In this document: positions 31,318 through 40,686 of the stretch, piece after piece
Layout: each line of letters begins with the position of its first letter
How positions within the stretch are numbered: position 1 is the stretch's first letter
NCBI GenBank assembly: GCA_036499165.1
Contig: DASYEE010000012.1
Span: 19,856 to 83,855 of the forward strand
Direction of reading: 5' to 3'
DNA length: 64,000 bases
From: Galbitalea sp036499165
GTDB taxonomy: Bacteria; Actinomycetota; Actinomycetes; Actinomycetales; Microbacteriaceae
The notes under the pieces: generated by a model
Seen by the model: only the letters and a program-made list of their open reading frames with translations
The model's database searches: none
Told to the model about the DNA's origin: nothing
Program-made: the position numbers and the translations under genes

Positions 31318-31619
31318 GCTATCTCGCGATGGGCACGGTGACCGCTGCCGCTGCAGGTGGGATCACGACTGGTGCGCCCGCCGGCACGATGGCCGGTGGT
31401 CTCGCGCTGCCGCCCGTCGCTCCACCCGCGGCCGTTCCGCCCGGCACCATCAACCCCGACACGTCATCGCCGATGATGACCTACGTGGTCATCGGGGGCA
31501 TCGCGCTCGCGGCGTTCCTCGTCATCAAGCACGTCCGCAAGGGCAAGCACACCACCGATCACCACACGGCCAGGACGACGCACCCCGCGTCGACCACGCC
31601 GGTCGCAAGCGAGGGCTGA
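31314..31619 (+). CDS. MSY-type membrane protein with a His-containing tail
   Basis: 101 aa from a GTG overlapping the upstream stop (GTGA). Begins SYLAMGTVTAAAAGG. The span (TYVVIGGIALAAFLVI) lies at residues ~55-70, followed by KHVRKGKHTTDHHTARTTH. Low-complexity Ala/Pro N-terminal part. Same family plan. Confidence 0.55.
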   Translation: MSYLAMGTVTAAAAGGITTGAPAGTMAGGLALPPVAPPAAVPPGTINPDTSSPMMTYVVIGGIALAAFLVIKHVRKGKHTTDHHTARTTHPASTTPVASEG

Positions 31620-31620
31620 C

Positions 31621-32040
31621 ATGTACCTGAAGGACAACCAAGGAGCCGTTACTTCCTGGAAGCGCGCCGTGAAGCGCTCGCCCGCGATGCGTCGCGCGCT
31701 GAAGGGATTCGGTAGCGCCGGTGTCACGACGTGGCCGCGCAACATGGGCGACGACGTCACCGGCGACATCAATGCCTATGGCGTCGAGACCGGCGGCACG
31801 CCGCCCCCCGCGCCCCCGGCGTCGTCGAGCTCGGGCTCGTCCTCCTCCTCGAGCGGCCCCACCGGCGGATTCTGGGACGGTGTCGGTTCCGCGCTGAAGG
31901 GAATTTTCGGCACGGCCACCCCGACGATGCCGTACTACCCGGTCCCGCCGTCCACCGGCCCCGATATGGGCACCGTCCTCCTACTGGGCGGCGCCGCCAT
32001 CGTGCTCGTAATGGTGATGGGCAAGAAGAAAGAGGCGTAG
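31621..32040 (+). CDS. Tail-anchored small protein
   Basis: 139 aa. Basic N-terminus (WKRAVKRSPAMRRALKGFG), then Pro- and Ser-rich linkers. The C-terminal span (MGTVLLLGGAAIVLVMVM) ends GKKKEA. Consistent with a virion membrane component. Confidence 0.55.
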   Translation: MYLKDNQGAVTSWKRAVKRSPAMRRALKGFGSAGVTTWPRNMGDDVTGDINAYGVETGGTPPPAPPASSSSGSSSSSSGPTGGFWDGVGSALKGIFGTATPTMPYYPVPPSTGPDMGTVLLLGGAAIVLVMVMGKKKEA

Positions 32041-32043
32041 GTC

Positions 32044-32319
32044 ATGTTCGTCAAGTCCAACCTGATCTCGCGCCCCGGCTACTCCGGCATGGGCGGCATC
32101 CTCGACACCATCGGCAGCGCGGTGGGCGGTGTCGTGAACTGGTTCGGGACCACCCAGCGGACCATCGGCGCGCAGCAGCAGCAAGCGGCCGACCTCCAGG
32201 CGGCGTACGCCGCGCAGCAAGGTCCGTCGACGACGACGATCATCCTGATCGGCGGCATCGGCGTCCTGGCCTTCATGATGATGAAAAAGCGCAAGGCGCG
32301 CAGCGAGTCGGCGGCGTAG
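32044..32319 (+). CDS. Tail-anchored small protein
   Basis: 91 aa. Begins FVKSNLISRPGYSGMGG. A Gln/Ala helix (GAQQQQAADLQAAYAAQQG) leads to the C-terminal span (TTTIILIGGIGVLAFMMM) and a KKRKARSE tail. Last of the contiguous tail-anchored series; the M23 peptidase two genes on has the same anchor. Confidence 0.55.
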   Translation: MFVKSNLISRPGYSGMGGILDTIGSAVGGVVNWFGTTQRTIGAQQQQAADLQAAYAAQQGPSTTTIILIGGIGVLAFMMMKKRKARSESAA

Positions 32320-32362
32320 CTCGACGTGTTTCGTCCTTTTAAACCCTCTCCGGGGATTCGAT

Positions 32363-32845
32363 ATGTCGCTCAACATCAACCTCTCCGATCCGTCGGTCCG
32401 CCGCCTCCTGGGCGACGAGCCGTCCGCGCTCGCGCGCCCGCACAAGCGCGAGATGGTGCAGCTCGCGGGTGACGCGCCCGACCCGACGGGAATGACCAGT
32501 CATGCGGGCATGCAATCGACGATGCGACTGTCCGAGTCCGCCGTCTGCCATCCGCTGATCCAGTACAAGGACTTCGTGATGACGGCCGACGTCTATCACG
32601 TCGCCGGCGAACCGCCGTTCGTCCACCTGATCTGCCCGCGATGTCGCAATACGCTGACTATCCCGGGCCAGCGCAAGCACATCGAGTACGAGACCACCGG
32701 TGGGCCCGACAACGCGGGCACGATCTCGATCGAAGCGTTCGAGTGCACGTGGGAGCTTGAGGGCCACGTCCGCCGGATGGAGTTCGGGCTCGGCCTCTGC
32801 CGGTGGAAGGTCGCCATCGACAAGAACATCGCGAAGGACGCATAG
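32363..32845 (+). CDS. Zinc-binding-like hypothetical protein
   Basis: 160 aa. Central CPRC, with further Cys in SIEAFECTW and GLGLCRWK. Beta-rich, soluble, and starting with an amphipathic SLNINLSDPSVRRLLG helix. A 43-base gap precedes it with no obvious feature. Unrecognised. Confidence 0.5.
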   Translation: MSLNINLSDPSVRRLLGDEPSALARPHKREMVQLAGDAPDPTGMTSHAGMQSTMRLSESAVCHPLIQYKDFVMTADVYHVAGEPPFVHLICPRCRNTLTIPGQRKHIEYETTGGPDNAGTISIEAFECTWELEGHVRRMEFGLGLCRWKVAIDKNIAKDA

Positions 32846-32851
32846 CCAGCC

Positions 32852-34030
32852 ATGCCAAGCCGCAAGTCCGCCAGTGTCGAGAGTCAGGTGCTTAGTGGCA
32901 TTGCCGACTCGCTGTGGGTGCTTGCATGGCGCGGCTACTCGAGGTCGCGCGCACCGGCGACGCCGCCCGGCGCGTACGACGCGGCCAAGGATCTACTCGA
33001 TCTCCTCTCCGATGGAGCCTCGCAGACGGTCGATCAGATGTGGCGCGCCGTGGAGCACCTGTTCCCCAACCCGCGCGCGTTCGGCGAAGGCGTGTGGAAG
33101 ATGTCCCAGGGCGAGAGCGTCCGCGGGATGGCGAACTACGCGGTCCCGATCTTCGACGTCGAGTTCGATGGCCAGGATCTGACCTGGGAGGGCGAGACGC
33201 GTCACGCGGTGCAACCGCAGCGGAAGCGGGGCCGCAAGACGGCGCGCCGCGACATCGCGAATGTGATGAAATCCGCGAACCTCAAGCCGACCTTCGCGGG
33301 CCTCAACGCCGACTGGTCGAGTCCAGCATGGCATCTCGGGCCGTCGAACGATCCGAACCGCGTCGACGGCGACTATTACATCGTCGAGGACGAAGACCAG
33401 GGCGACAACTTTTTCCTGTTCCAGTACTTCCCGGTGGCCTTGAACGAAGGCGACATGGACGAGGATCAGGCGCGCGTGATGCTCCACGAGGGCTCGCTCG
33501 ACTCGGTCGTCGATGCCGCGCGGCAAGAGATGACGCTGCGCAATAACCCGAGCAAGCGGCGACGAGATCGCCGCAATCCATCGTGGCACACCCGGGTTCC
33601 GACCATCGACGAGCTCGCGAGCGCGCTGCGCTACATCGAGGGTGAGTTCAGGCTGAAGGACGGGATGATCACGGGCGAGATGTGGGCCGAGGGGCTCGCG
33701 AACGGCCGCGCCATCAAGGATCCCGACCACTCCGAGTACGTCGCCGATGCACGCGACATGCTGCCGCAACTCTCGGACAGCGCATGGCGAGCCATCACGC
33801 GGCACGCGGACAGGATCCGCGCGGATGACTTCGGGGAGGCGCCCCGCTACGCGATGAGCCTCGGTGACTTCAAGGCCGACGAACAGCGTCAGGTCGCGGC
33901 CCATCGCTCGCGCGTGGCGGCGGCCGACGAGTCCGACCGGGCGCGCGTGAAGGCGTGGGAGGAACGGGCTGCCTTCGATGCGGCGTACTATCCACGCACG
34001 CGCGCCGAGATCAAACCGCGGGGGCGTTGA
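32852..34030 (+). CDS. Hypothetical 392-aa protein
   Basis: N-terminal half is helical with a winged-helix-like part (AKDLLDLLSDGASQTVDQM, WRAVEHLFPNPRAFGEGVW). An acidic middle (YYIVEDEDQGDNFFLFQYF), a basic NNPSKRRRDRRNPSWH segment similar to the NP/Arg motif of the arginine-rich protein, and a helical C-terminal part (DARDMLPQLSDSAWRAITR). No enzyme motif seen. Overlaps the peptidase start (TGATG). Confidence 0.5.
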   Translation: MPSRKSASVESQVLSGIADSLWVLAWRGYSRSRAPATPPGAYDAAKDLLDLLSDGASQTVDQMWRAVEHLFPNPRAFGEGVWKMSQGESVRGMANYAVPIFDVEFDGQDLTWEGETRHAVQPQRKRGRKTARRDIANVMKSANLKPTFAGLNADWSSPAWHLGPSNDPNRVDGDYYIVEDEDQGDNFFLFQYFPVALNEGDMDEDQARVMLHEGSLDSVVDAARQEMTLRNNPSKRRRDRRNPSWHTRVPTIDELASALRYIEGEFRLKDGMITGEMWAEGLANGRAIKDPDHSEYVADARDMLPQLSDSAWRAITRHADRIRADDFGEAPRYAMSLGDFKADEQRQVAAHRSRVAAADESDRARVKAWEERAAFDAAYYPRTRAEIKPRGR

Positions 34031-34656
34031 TGGCCTACGTGCTCGAGCGCGCAGGCCGCGCGTACCAGGCGCTCGGCAACGCGGACATCCCGACGTTGCC
34101 GCCCGAGTACGGCAAGCCGCAGCCACCGATCTACCCACTGATCCAGGGGAGCCACGGCGGCTATCTCGAGGCGCGCAACTCGCCCGCCGATGGCTCGTGC
34201 GGCGTCGGCTCGTACCCGTGCAAGCACCCGGGCCTCGACGTGTTCGGGATGGCGGGCACGCCCGTCGTCGCGCCCGAGAACTCCACGGTGATCGCCGCCG
34301 CCGATGGCTCAAGCTCGCCGTTCGGCGGCTACGGGCCGTGGATCATCCTGCTCGAGGGCGTCAGCGGAAAGACGCATCTGCTCGGGCACCTCGATCCGGC
34401 CAACCAGGACATGGCGCCGGTCGGTCAGTCGTTCCAAGGCGGCGATCAGGTCGGCACCACCTCGGGCGCAAACCACACCCACTGGGAGGTCCGCGACGTG
34501 CCGATCCCCGACTACGCGCACGGCCAGACCGGTTTCGACATCATCATGGACCCGGTCGACTGGCTCGCGGAAGCGACCGTCACCAGCGGCTCGATCGGTT
34601 CGATCATCCTTCTCGGCGGCGCCGCGGCGCTGCTGTGGTTTCTCTGGAGGCGCTGA
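34030..34656 (+). CDS. Tail-anchored M23-type peptidase
   Basis: 208 aa. Zinc ligands of the lysostaphin/M23 fold are visible: His66 and Asp70 (CKHPGLDVFG), His149 and His151 (NHTHWEVRD), with LLGHL between. M23 enzymes cut peptide bridges of peptidoglycan. The C-terminus has a membrane span (SIGSIILLGGAAALLWFLW) ending RR. A membrane-anchored muramidase-type enzyme in the particle fits wall penetration during entry (inference). Confidence 0.8.
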   Translation: MAYVLERAGRAYQALGNADIPTLPPEYGKPQPPIYPLIQGSHGGYLEARNSPADGSCGVGSYPCKHPGLDVFGMAGTPVVAPENSTVIAAADGSSSPFGGYGPWIILLEGVSGKTHLLGHLDPANQDMAPVGQSFQGGDQVGTTSGANHTHWEVRDVPIPDYAHGQTGFDIIMDPVDWLAEATVTSGSIGSIILLGGAAALLWFLWRR

Positions 34657-34659
34657 CCC

Positions 34660-35526
34660 ATGGCCAATCAATTCGTCAACCTCCCCACTCCGTCGGCGAA
34701 CGGCGCCGGTACGCCCGTCGACGTGAGCTCGTTCGGATCGTTCAAGACCCTCGTGGTCTCGGGCGATCTGGCCGCGATCATCGCCGTCGAGGCGAACCTC
34801 GATCCGCTGCAGGCGGGCACATGGGTCGCCGTCGCGTCGTTCCCCAATCCCGGCCAGGTGACCATCCAGGTCGCCGCGCACTGGCTGCGGACCCGCGTGT
34901 CCGCGTTCAACTCGCGAGCTGGCGGTACGCCCGAGGTCGATTGCGGCGGCTCCGATGACGGTACCGGCTTCGCGGCGATCCCCGTGCCGGCCGCCGATGG
35001 CGTCGGCGCGGCCGTCGACACCTCGAGCCTGGGGCTATTCAAGAGCGTGCAGGTCGGCAGCGCGTTCCGCGGCACCGTGCTGATCGAGGAGTCCGAGGAC
35101 GGCACGACCGCCTGGGGCACCGTGATGTCGTTCAACCAGCCCGGTCTCCAGAGCTCGGAGTTCACCGCGCACTGGATGCGAGCCCGGCGCGTCGGCACGC
35201 CGACCGTCAACCCCGGCACGCCCATCGCCAACGTCGGCGCGACCAATGATCAGGGCGGTGGCGGTGGCGGTGGCGGCAACTCGCAGCGGTTCCTCTACCA
35301 CGCGACCGGCGCGGAAGGCTCGGACTTCAGCGTCAACCTCCCCGTCGCTCGAGCGAATGACTCGTATCTCGTCAGCGGCACGTGCCAGGGCGTCAACATG
35401 ATCGTCGACTTCGATTTTCCCGACATCCTCGCCGGAGATCGGACGACGCTGCTGTTCCGGTGCATCACCACCGGGGCACTCACTGCTGGCGATACCATCT
35501 ACTTCGAGGCGGTCGATCCGACGTGA
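34660..35526 (+). CDS. Beta-rich virion protein with duplicated domain
   Basis: 288 aa. Two similar ~95-residue units (NLPTPSANGAGTPVDVSSF and AIPVPAADGVGAAVDTSSL, each followed by a strand-rich part ending HWLRTR or HWMRAR). A Gly-rich hinge leads to a C-terminal domain (GSDFSVNLPVA, DILAGDRTTLLFRCIT) shared with the next protein. Looks like a modular fibre or spike base. No known family. Confidence 0.6.
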   Translation: MANQFVNLPTPSANGAGTPVDVSSFGSFKTLVVSGDLAAIIAVEANLDPLQAGTWVAVASFPNPGQVTIQVAAHWLRTRVSAFNSRAGGTPEVDCGGSDDGTGFAAIPVPAADGVGAAVDTSSLGLFKSVQVGSAFRGTVLIEESEDGTTAWGTVMSFNQPGLQSSEFTAHWMRARRVGTPTVNPGTPIANVGATNDQGGGGGGGGNSQRFLYHATGAEGSDFSVNLPVARANDSYLVSGTCQGVNMIVDFDFPDILAGDRTTLLFRCITTGALTAGDTIYFEAVDPT

Positions 35527-35583
35527 TCGCGCTGGCTCACAGGGTGGCGTAGGGGTTCACACCCAAGGGTACAGGGAGATCAC

Positions 35584-36039
35584 ATGTCCAAAACATTCGC
35601 ATCCGCCGTCGTCGCCTATCCCAACGGTACGGTCACGCCCACCATCGCGTCCATCAACTCGGACCCGACGGCGGGTGGCGGCTATGCAGCTCCGCTCGGT
35701 TCGCTTCTGATGCGCACCGACACCCCGGGCATCTACTTCAAGACCGGTGGTGCGAACACCGCGTGGACGAAGCTCATCGCGGAGAACACCAACCTCCGCG
35801 CCACGGACTACGTCGCGACGGGCGGCGAGGGCTCGGACTTCAATGTCAACATCACCGGAGCAGCGCTACCGAACGACACGTACGAGATCTACTGGTCGCC
35901 CAAGGGCGTCACGCTGATCCCGGTCCTCGATCTGCCCGACACGCTCGCGGGAGATCGCACCACGACCACGTTCCGGGTCATCACCAGCGCGAACCTGACC
36001 GCCGGCGACATCCTCTCGTTTCTGATCTTCCAAGCATGA
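35584..36039 (+). CDS. Short beta-rich virion protein, spike-base adaptor candidate
   Basis: 151 aa after a GGGAG site. The N-terminal part (DPTAGGGYAAPLGSLLMR, FKTGGANTAWTKLIAEN) matches the N-terminus of the spike at 36048. The C-terminal part (GSDFNVNITGA, DTLAGDRTTTTFRVIT) matches the end of the protein at 34660. It could therefore link base and spike. Confidence 0.6.
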   Translation: MSKTFASAVVAYPNGTVTPTIASINSDPTAGGGYAAPLGSLLMRTDTPGIYFKTGGANTAWTKLIAENTNLRATDYVATGGEGSDFNVNITGAALPNDTYEIYWSPKGVTLIPVLDLPDTLAGDRTTTTFRVITSANLTAGDILSFLIFQA

Positions 36040-36047
36040 GGTAGCCC

Positions 36048-38204
36048 GTGAGCAAGATCCTTTCCGCCGACCAAATCCGCCTCAAGATCGTCGACCTCCT
36101 CTCGGGGACGGCCGATCCGAGCGCGGGCGGCGGTCTCGCGGCGCAACTCGCATCGTTCTACCTCCGCCAGAACGGCGGAGCCATCGGCGAGGCGTGGCTC
36201 AAGACCGGTGCTGCCGCCACCGCGTGGACCAAGCTCGCGAACAGCTTCGCCTGGTACAACGTCCGCGACTACGGCGCGGTCGGCGACGGCATCACCGATG
36301 ATCGGGTCGCCATCCAGGCCGCTATCGACGCGTGCCAGGCGTCCACGAACAAGGGCCAGGTCTACTTTCCGCGCGGTACGTATCTGTGCTCGCAGAACGG
36401 CGTGCTGGGCTACTCCTTCATCTTGAACGGCGCGACGAACATGCAACTCGTCGGCGCCGGGCTTGGGACCGTGATCAAGATGTCCGGCAACGCGGGCGCC
36501 GCCGCCTGGGACCTGTTCCAGCTTCGCGGCTCGTGCTCGGCGATCCGCTTCATGGATATGGTCCTCGACGGATCCGGCGTCACCAACCCCGCGACCTCGG
36601 ACAACCTCATCCATGCGTCGACGGTGCTCGGTGCCGGCAACATGCTCGATATCTCCGTCATCCGGTGCAAGTTCACCGGCATGGTCGCGGGGTCGGGCGA
36701 CGGGGTCCGCTTTCGTGGTGCCGCCGCGAACCTCATCCAGCGCGTCTGGGTGGCCGAGTGCCTGTTTGATGGCGTCGGCGAGTACGGCATCCACATCAAG
36801 GAGGGTGTGTCGTATGCGTTCGTCACCGAGAACTACCTGACGAACTGCCTGCGCGAGATTGTCGTCGACTCCACCACGGATGTCGCGATCTCGAGCCTCG
36901 TCGTCAGCAACAACGAGCTCATCCACACGGGCGCGGACAAACTCGCGATGCAAGTGGTCGGTCCCACGACCACGCTCGTCTCCATCGCGACGTTCTCCAA
37001 CAACATCATCTTCGGCGGCTTCGTCGAGATGTCGCAGACCATCCAAGCCACCGTTGTGGGCAACGTCCAGACGTCGGGCGCGTTTGCCAGCGGCAATGCG
37101 GCGTGGCGCATGTTCGGGCTCGTGACCGATCTCGCCTTCTCGGGCAACACGATCGACCGTTCGGGCGGATCCTCGGCGGGGGTCTGTATCAGCCTTGAGA
37201 CTTCCGGTGGCCAGACGCCGACCCGGCTTCGTATCGGCAACAACATGCTGATCAACGAGGTTGCCTCCGCGGGCTTCATTCTCGCCGCCGACATCAAGGT
37301 GGTGTCGATCGGAAACAATCTCTGTCGCAACACGAACACCGCGGGCGCGACCACGGTCTACGGCATCGAGATCGACGCGACCACGGCGGTCGTCGACGAC
37401 ACGCTGATCGCAGGCAACCAGATCACGGCAGCCGCCGGGACGTTCGCGGCGGGCGTGCTGCTGAAGATCAACGGCTCGACCATCAACAATGTCGCCGTCA
37501 ACGGCAACTTCGGCGACCAGATGGCATACGGCCTCGAGAAGAACGGAGCCGAGGCGTCCTTTACCGGCAAGTTGATGTATGCCGCGAACAACTTCGACTC
37601 GAGCACGGGCGATATCAATCTGACGGGTACCGCGACGGTCTATCCGATCATCGGATGGAACGGTGGCACGTTCGGCTCGCAACTCTTGACCGGCATCGGA
37701 ACGCCCGAGGCCGCGATTACCGCGCGCATCGGCTCGATGTACCTGAACCGTTCGGGCGGCGACTCGACGACCGTCTACTACAAGGAGAGCGGCACCGGCA
37801 ACACCGGGTGGATCGGCATCGGCGGCGACATCCTCACGTTCGGTGTTGCCACCACGACGACCGTCGCCACTGCCGTCTATATGGCGCCCGGGTACATCAC
37901 GCTACCGACCGCCACTGAGATCCAGATGGCGGTCACTCGACCGGGTACGGTGCGCAACCTCTTCCTGCGCATCCAAGGCACCGGGACCACGGCAGGTGCG
38001 GTCACCTGGACGGTACGCAAGAACGGCGTCGATACCACGCTGACCGTCTCCGCCGACAACGCGGCGGCGGCACCCACCAACGTCAGCGACGTCACGCATT
38101 CCTTCACGGTCGTGGCCGGAGACCTGCTGTCGATCTCAGTGGTCAAGGCGGGCGTCGTGGCGGCCGGACAGACCAATGCGATTGCGACGATGGAGCTCAT
38201 CTAA
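36048..38204 (+). CDS. Receptor-binding spike, pectate-lyase fold (1)
   Basis: 718 aa from a GTG. Residues ~1-60 form an attachment module. WYNVRDYGAVGDGITDDRV, then AIQAAIDACQ and VYFPRGTYLCS, is the hallmark start of the right-handed parallel beta-helix (pectate-lyase superfamily) seen in phage tailspikes. The long middle has repeated IGNN/ISNN turns. The C-terminal ~130 residues (VATAVYMAPGYITL to TVVAGDLLSISVVKAG) form a capping or trimer domain also found in the next gene. Likely binds or degrades host surface polysaccharide. Confidence 0.8.
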   Translation: MSKILSADQIRLKIVDLLSGTADPSAGGGLAAQLASFYLRQNGGAIGEAWLKTGAAATAWTKLANSFAWYNVRDYGAVGDGITDDRVAIQAAIDACQASTNKGQVYFPRGTYLCSQNGVLGYSFILNGATNMQLVGAGLGTVIKMSGNAGAAAWDLFQLRGSCSAIRFMDMVLDGSGVTNPATSDNLIHASTVLGAGNMLDISVIRCKFTGMVAGSGDGVRFRGAAANLIQRVWVAECLFDGVGEYGIHIKEGVSYAFVTENYLTNCLREIVVDSTTDVAISSLVVSNNELIHTGADKLAMQVVGPTTTLVSIATFSNNIIFGGFVEMSQTIQATVVGNVQTSGAFASGNAAWRMFGLVTDLAFSGNTIDRSGGSSAGVCISLETSGGQTPTRLRIGNNMLINEVASAGFILAADIKVVSIGNNLCRNTNTAGATTVYGIEIDATTAVVDDTLIAGNQITAAAGTFAAGVLLKINGSTINNVAVNGNFGDQMAYGLEKNGAEASFTGKLMYAANNFDSSTGDINLTGTATVYPIIGWNGGTFGSQLLTGIGTPEAAITARIGSMYLNRSGGDSTTVYYKESGTGNTGWIGIGGDILTFGVATTTTVATAVYMAPGYITLPTATEIQMAVTRPGTVRNLFLRIQGTGTTAGAVTWTVRKNGVDTTLTVSADNAAAAPTNVSDVTHSFTVVAGDLLSISVVKAGVVAAGQTNAIATMELI

Positions 38205-40432
38205 TGGCCAAGGAGTTATCCGCGGACCGAGCCCATACACTCCTCGCTGACTGGATCGGCAGCGCGACGGCGCCCGACGTCACCGAGCCGGTTCCGTCGG
38301 CACCGCTCGCGTCGTGGCTCTTGCGCGCGAGCGGCAGCCAGCACGAGATCTACCTGAAGACCTCGCCACACGACATCGCGGGCTGGTCGCGCCAGAACTA
38401 CGACCTCCGGATCTTCAACATCGTCGATTTCGGCGCGGTCGGTGATGGTGTCACGGATAACCGGGCGGCGATCAATGCGGCTATCGCGGCGGCGCAGGCG
38501 GCCGGCGGCGGGACCATCTACGTGCCGCCCGGGCAGTTCGCGGTGCTCAAGCCGAACGCTGGCACCCAGGATCTCCTGTCCGTGTCGAACGTCCAGAACC
38601 TGACGTTTCTGGGCGACGGCAAGGCCAGCCAGATTCGGATCTCGGGCGACCAGCACGCGACGTCGACCGTGTTGTTCCGGCTCCACAACTTCACCAAGGG
38701 CATTCGCTTCATCAGCCTGTTCATGGACTCGGCGCTCGCCACCAACGTCGAGGCGACGAACCAGAACCACCTGATCCAGCCCCAAGGCGCCATTGCGGAT
38801 CCGGCGGGCTCGGGGACGCAGGATTGCGATGTCATCGGCTGCTATTTCGGCCAGGCGCACGGCGATCAGATTCGGCTCGCCGGTGACACGGGCGTTCCGA
38901 CGAACGATACGCGCGTGTTCTACAATTCGTGCGACGGCCACGATCCGGGCACCGGACTGCGCGGCAGCCGGTCGATCGTGAGTTTCCAGCGCGGCGTCAC
39001 ACGCGTGATGATCGCCTACAACTTCATGACCGGTGTCCTGAACGGTCAGTTGATCGACTTCGAGCCATCGGGTACCGCGCAAATCACCGACATCGACATC
39101 ATCGGCAACCAACTCGACCACAACTCCCAGGGCTCGCCGGCGTTCACGCTGGGCGGGACGTCGGGTGCGGCAGCCACTCGACTCATCGCGGGCTACAACA
39201 CCATCGCGCACGGCGGCGACATCGTCGGACAACTCGTCGACCGCCACATCCTGATCGGCAACGTCCTCGTCCTCGATTCGCCAACCACGGCCGCCGGGGC
39301 GATCTCGCTCCAGGACTCGATCACCAATCTCGCCCTGATCGCGAACTCCTTCAACGTCACGGATGCCACTCTTGCTCGGATCCCAGTCGCGTTGATCGCC
39401 ACCACGACCGATCCGCTTCAGATGACCGTTATGGACAACGTGGTCCGCGGGGCGAGTTGTGGTGCGGTCGGCAATGGTGCCGGGTTCTTCGATTCGCAAG
39501 GCGGCAGCCAGGTGGTGTTGTCCGGGAACGTCTGGTCAGGGCTGATCTCGGTCAATCCGACGGTCGCGTTGAAATACCGGAGCGGCGCTCTTGGGGCGAC
39601 CAGTCACATCGCGTACTCGGGCGAGCTCGTGGTCCCCGACGTCGGCTCTGCCGCGAACACGGTGTCTGGCATCCAAGTCGGGGCTTCGAATGCCGATAAT
39701 CTAACCGATGCGTCCGTTCGGTCGTGCTACGTGCGAAACCCGGGGACCGCCACGGTCGTCGAGTGGGTCTCGAGCGGCGGAGCGGTCTTCGCGGGATGGC
39801 GGTACTGCGCGGACAATCTTCTCATCGGCGGCTCGACTGCGACGATGGCGCCGCCTACTACGAATGTCGGCGTCACCGGCTCGGGCAATGCCGAACCGGG
39901 GACGCAGATTGCGATCACGGCCACCACGCCGGTCGCCAACGTGTCGGCACCCGCTGGGTCAATGGTCACCGACCAGGGCGGCGGCGTCGCTACTACGCTC
40001 TTCGTCAAGGAGACCGGTGCTGGTGTCTCGGGTGGCACGGGTGGTTGGATCGGCGTGGGGCCGCACGAGATTCAGTTCGGCGTGATTGATACCGGAGCTG
40101 CGCTCACGGCGCTATTCCTGGCCCCCGGTTCAGATCTGGCGGTCGCGAGCGCAACGACGATCGAGCCGCGCATGCCAAGACCCGCCGCGATCCGCAACTG
40201 GCGCGTGCACCAGGTCGTCGGCACTGGCGCCGGCAACATCACTTACACCGTCCGGAAAAATAACGTGGCGCAGTCTGGCAGCATCGTGATCGCATTTACC
40301 ACTGCGGTCGGCGGTCCCACCGGCGGCACTACGGTGGTTGCAGGTGACGCGCTCTCCGTCGTTCTCACGAAGTCCCAGGCACCCGCCACCAACCCCAAAA
40401 ATGTCGTCTTCACCATCGAGGTCGCAGGCTGA
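38204..40432 (+). CDS. Receptor-binding spike, pectate-lyase fold (2)
   Basis: 742 aa; overlaps the previous stop by one base. A paralogue with the same modules: attachment (APLASWLLRASGSQHEIYL), hallmark FNIVDFGAVGDGVTDNRAA with IYVPPGQF, a beta-helix body, and a C-terminal domain (ALTALFLAPGSDLAVA to TTVVAGDALSVVLTKS). The body is diverged from spike 1, so the two may recognise different surface glycans. Confidence 0.8.
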   Translation: MAKELSADRAHTLLADWIGSATAPDVTEPVPSAPLASWLLRASGSQHEIYLKTSPHDIAGWSRQNYDLRIFNIVDFGAVGDGVTDNRAAINAAIAAAQAAGGGTIYVPPGQFAVLKPNAGTQDLLSVSNVQNLTFLGDGKASQIRISGDQHATSTVLFRLHNFTKGIRFISLFMDSALATNVEATNQNHLIQPQGAIADPAGSGTQDCDVIGCYFGQAHGDQIRLAGDTGVPTNDTRVFYNSCDGHDPGTGLRGSRSIVSFQRGVTRVMIAYNFMTGVLNGQLIDFEPSGTAQITDIDIIGNQLDHNSQGSPAFTLGGTSGAAATRLIAGYNTIAHGGDIVGQLVDRHILIGNVLVLDSPTTAAGAISLQDSITNLALIANSFNVTDATLARIPVALIATTTDPLQMTVMDNVVRGASCGAVGNGAGFFDSQGGSQVVLSGNVWSGLISVNPTVALKYRSGALGATSHIAYSGELVVPDVGSAANTVSGIQVGASNADNLTDASVRSCYVRNPGTATVVEWVSSGGAVFAGWRYCADNLLIGGSTATMAPPTTNVGVTGSGNAEPGTQIAITATTPVANVSAPAGSMVTDQGGGVATTLFVKETGAGVSGGTGGWIGVGPHEIQFGVIDTGAALTALFLAPGSDLAVASATTIEPRMPRPAAIRNWRVHQVVGTGAGNITYTVRKNNVAQSGSIVIAFTTAVGGPTGGTTVVAGDALSVVLTKSQAPATNPKNVVFTIEVAG

Positions 40433-40677
40433 TGCCGAATCCCGGAGACAGAGTCCTCTTCCATTTTGTCGACTCCGACGGCGAGCCACATCGCACTCGA
40501 GATGCTTACGTGGTCTCGGTGCAGCCGGACGGTGGGCTCGTGATCGCCGTGCGCTTCCTCCCTGAGGACTTCATCCGCAGCGGTCACGACGTCCTGCAAG
40601 GGCACGACATTCCCGTCCCCCACGCCACCCAAGATCCGCCCGAGAGCGGATCGTGGACGGAGCCGCCCGCTTCATAA
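40432..40677 (+). CDS. Small beta-barrel-like protein
   Basis: 81 aa; overlaps the spike stop (TGATG). The sequence (NPGDRVLFHFVDSDGEPHR, TRDAYVVSVQPDGGLVIAV) suggests an SH3-like barrel. Placement between spike and fibre suggests a small structural or chaperone role. Not recognised. Confidence 0.5.
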   Translation: MPNPGDRVLFHFVDSDGEPHRTRDAYVVSVQPDGGLVIAVRFLPEDFIRSGHDVLQGHDIPVPHATQDPPESGSWTEPPAS

Positions 40678-40686
40678 CCGGGTCTC

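Noticed and set aside
35889..37682. 597-codon minus-strand frame
   Set aside because: Shadow of the spike gene, with composition typical of antisense in high-GC DNA.
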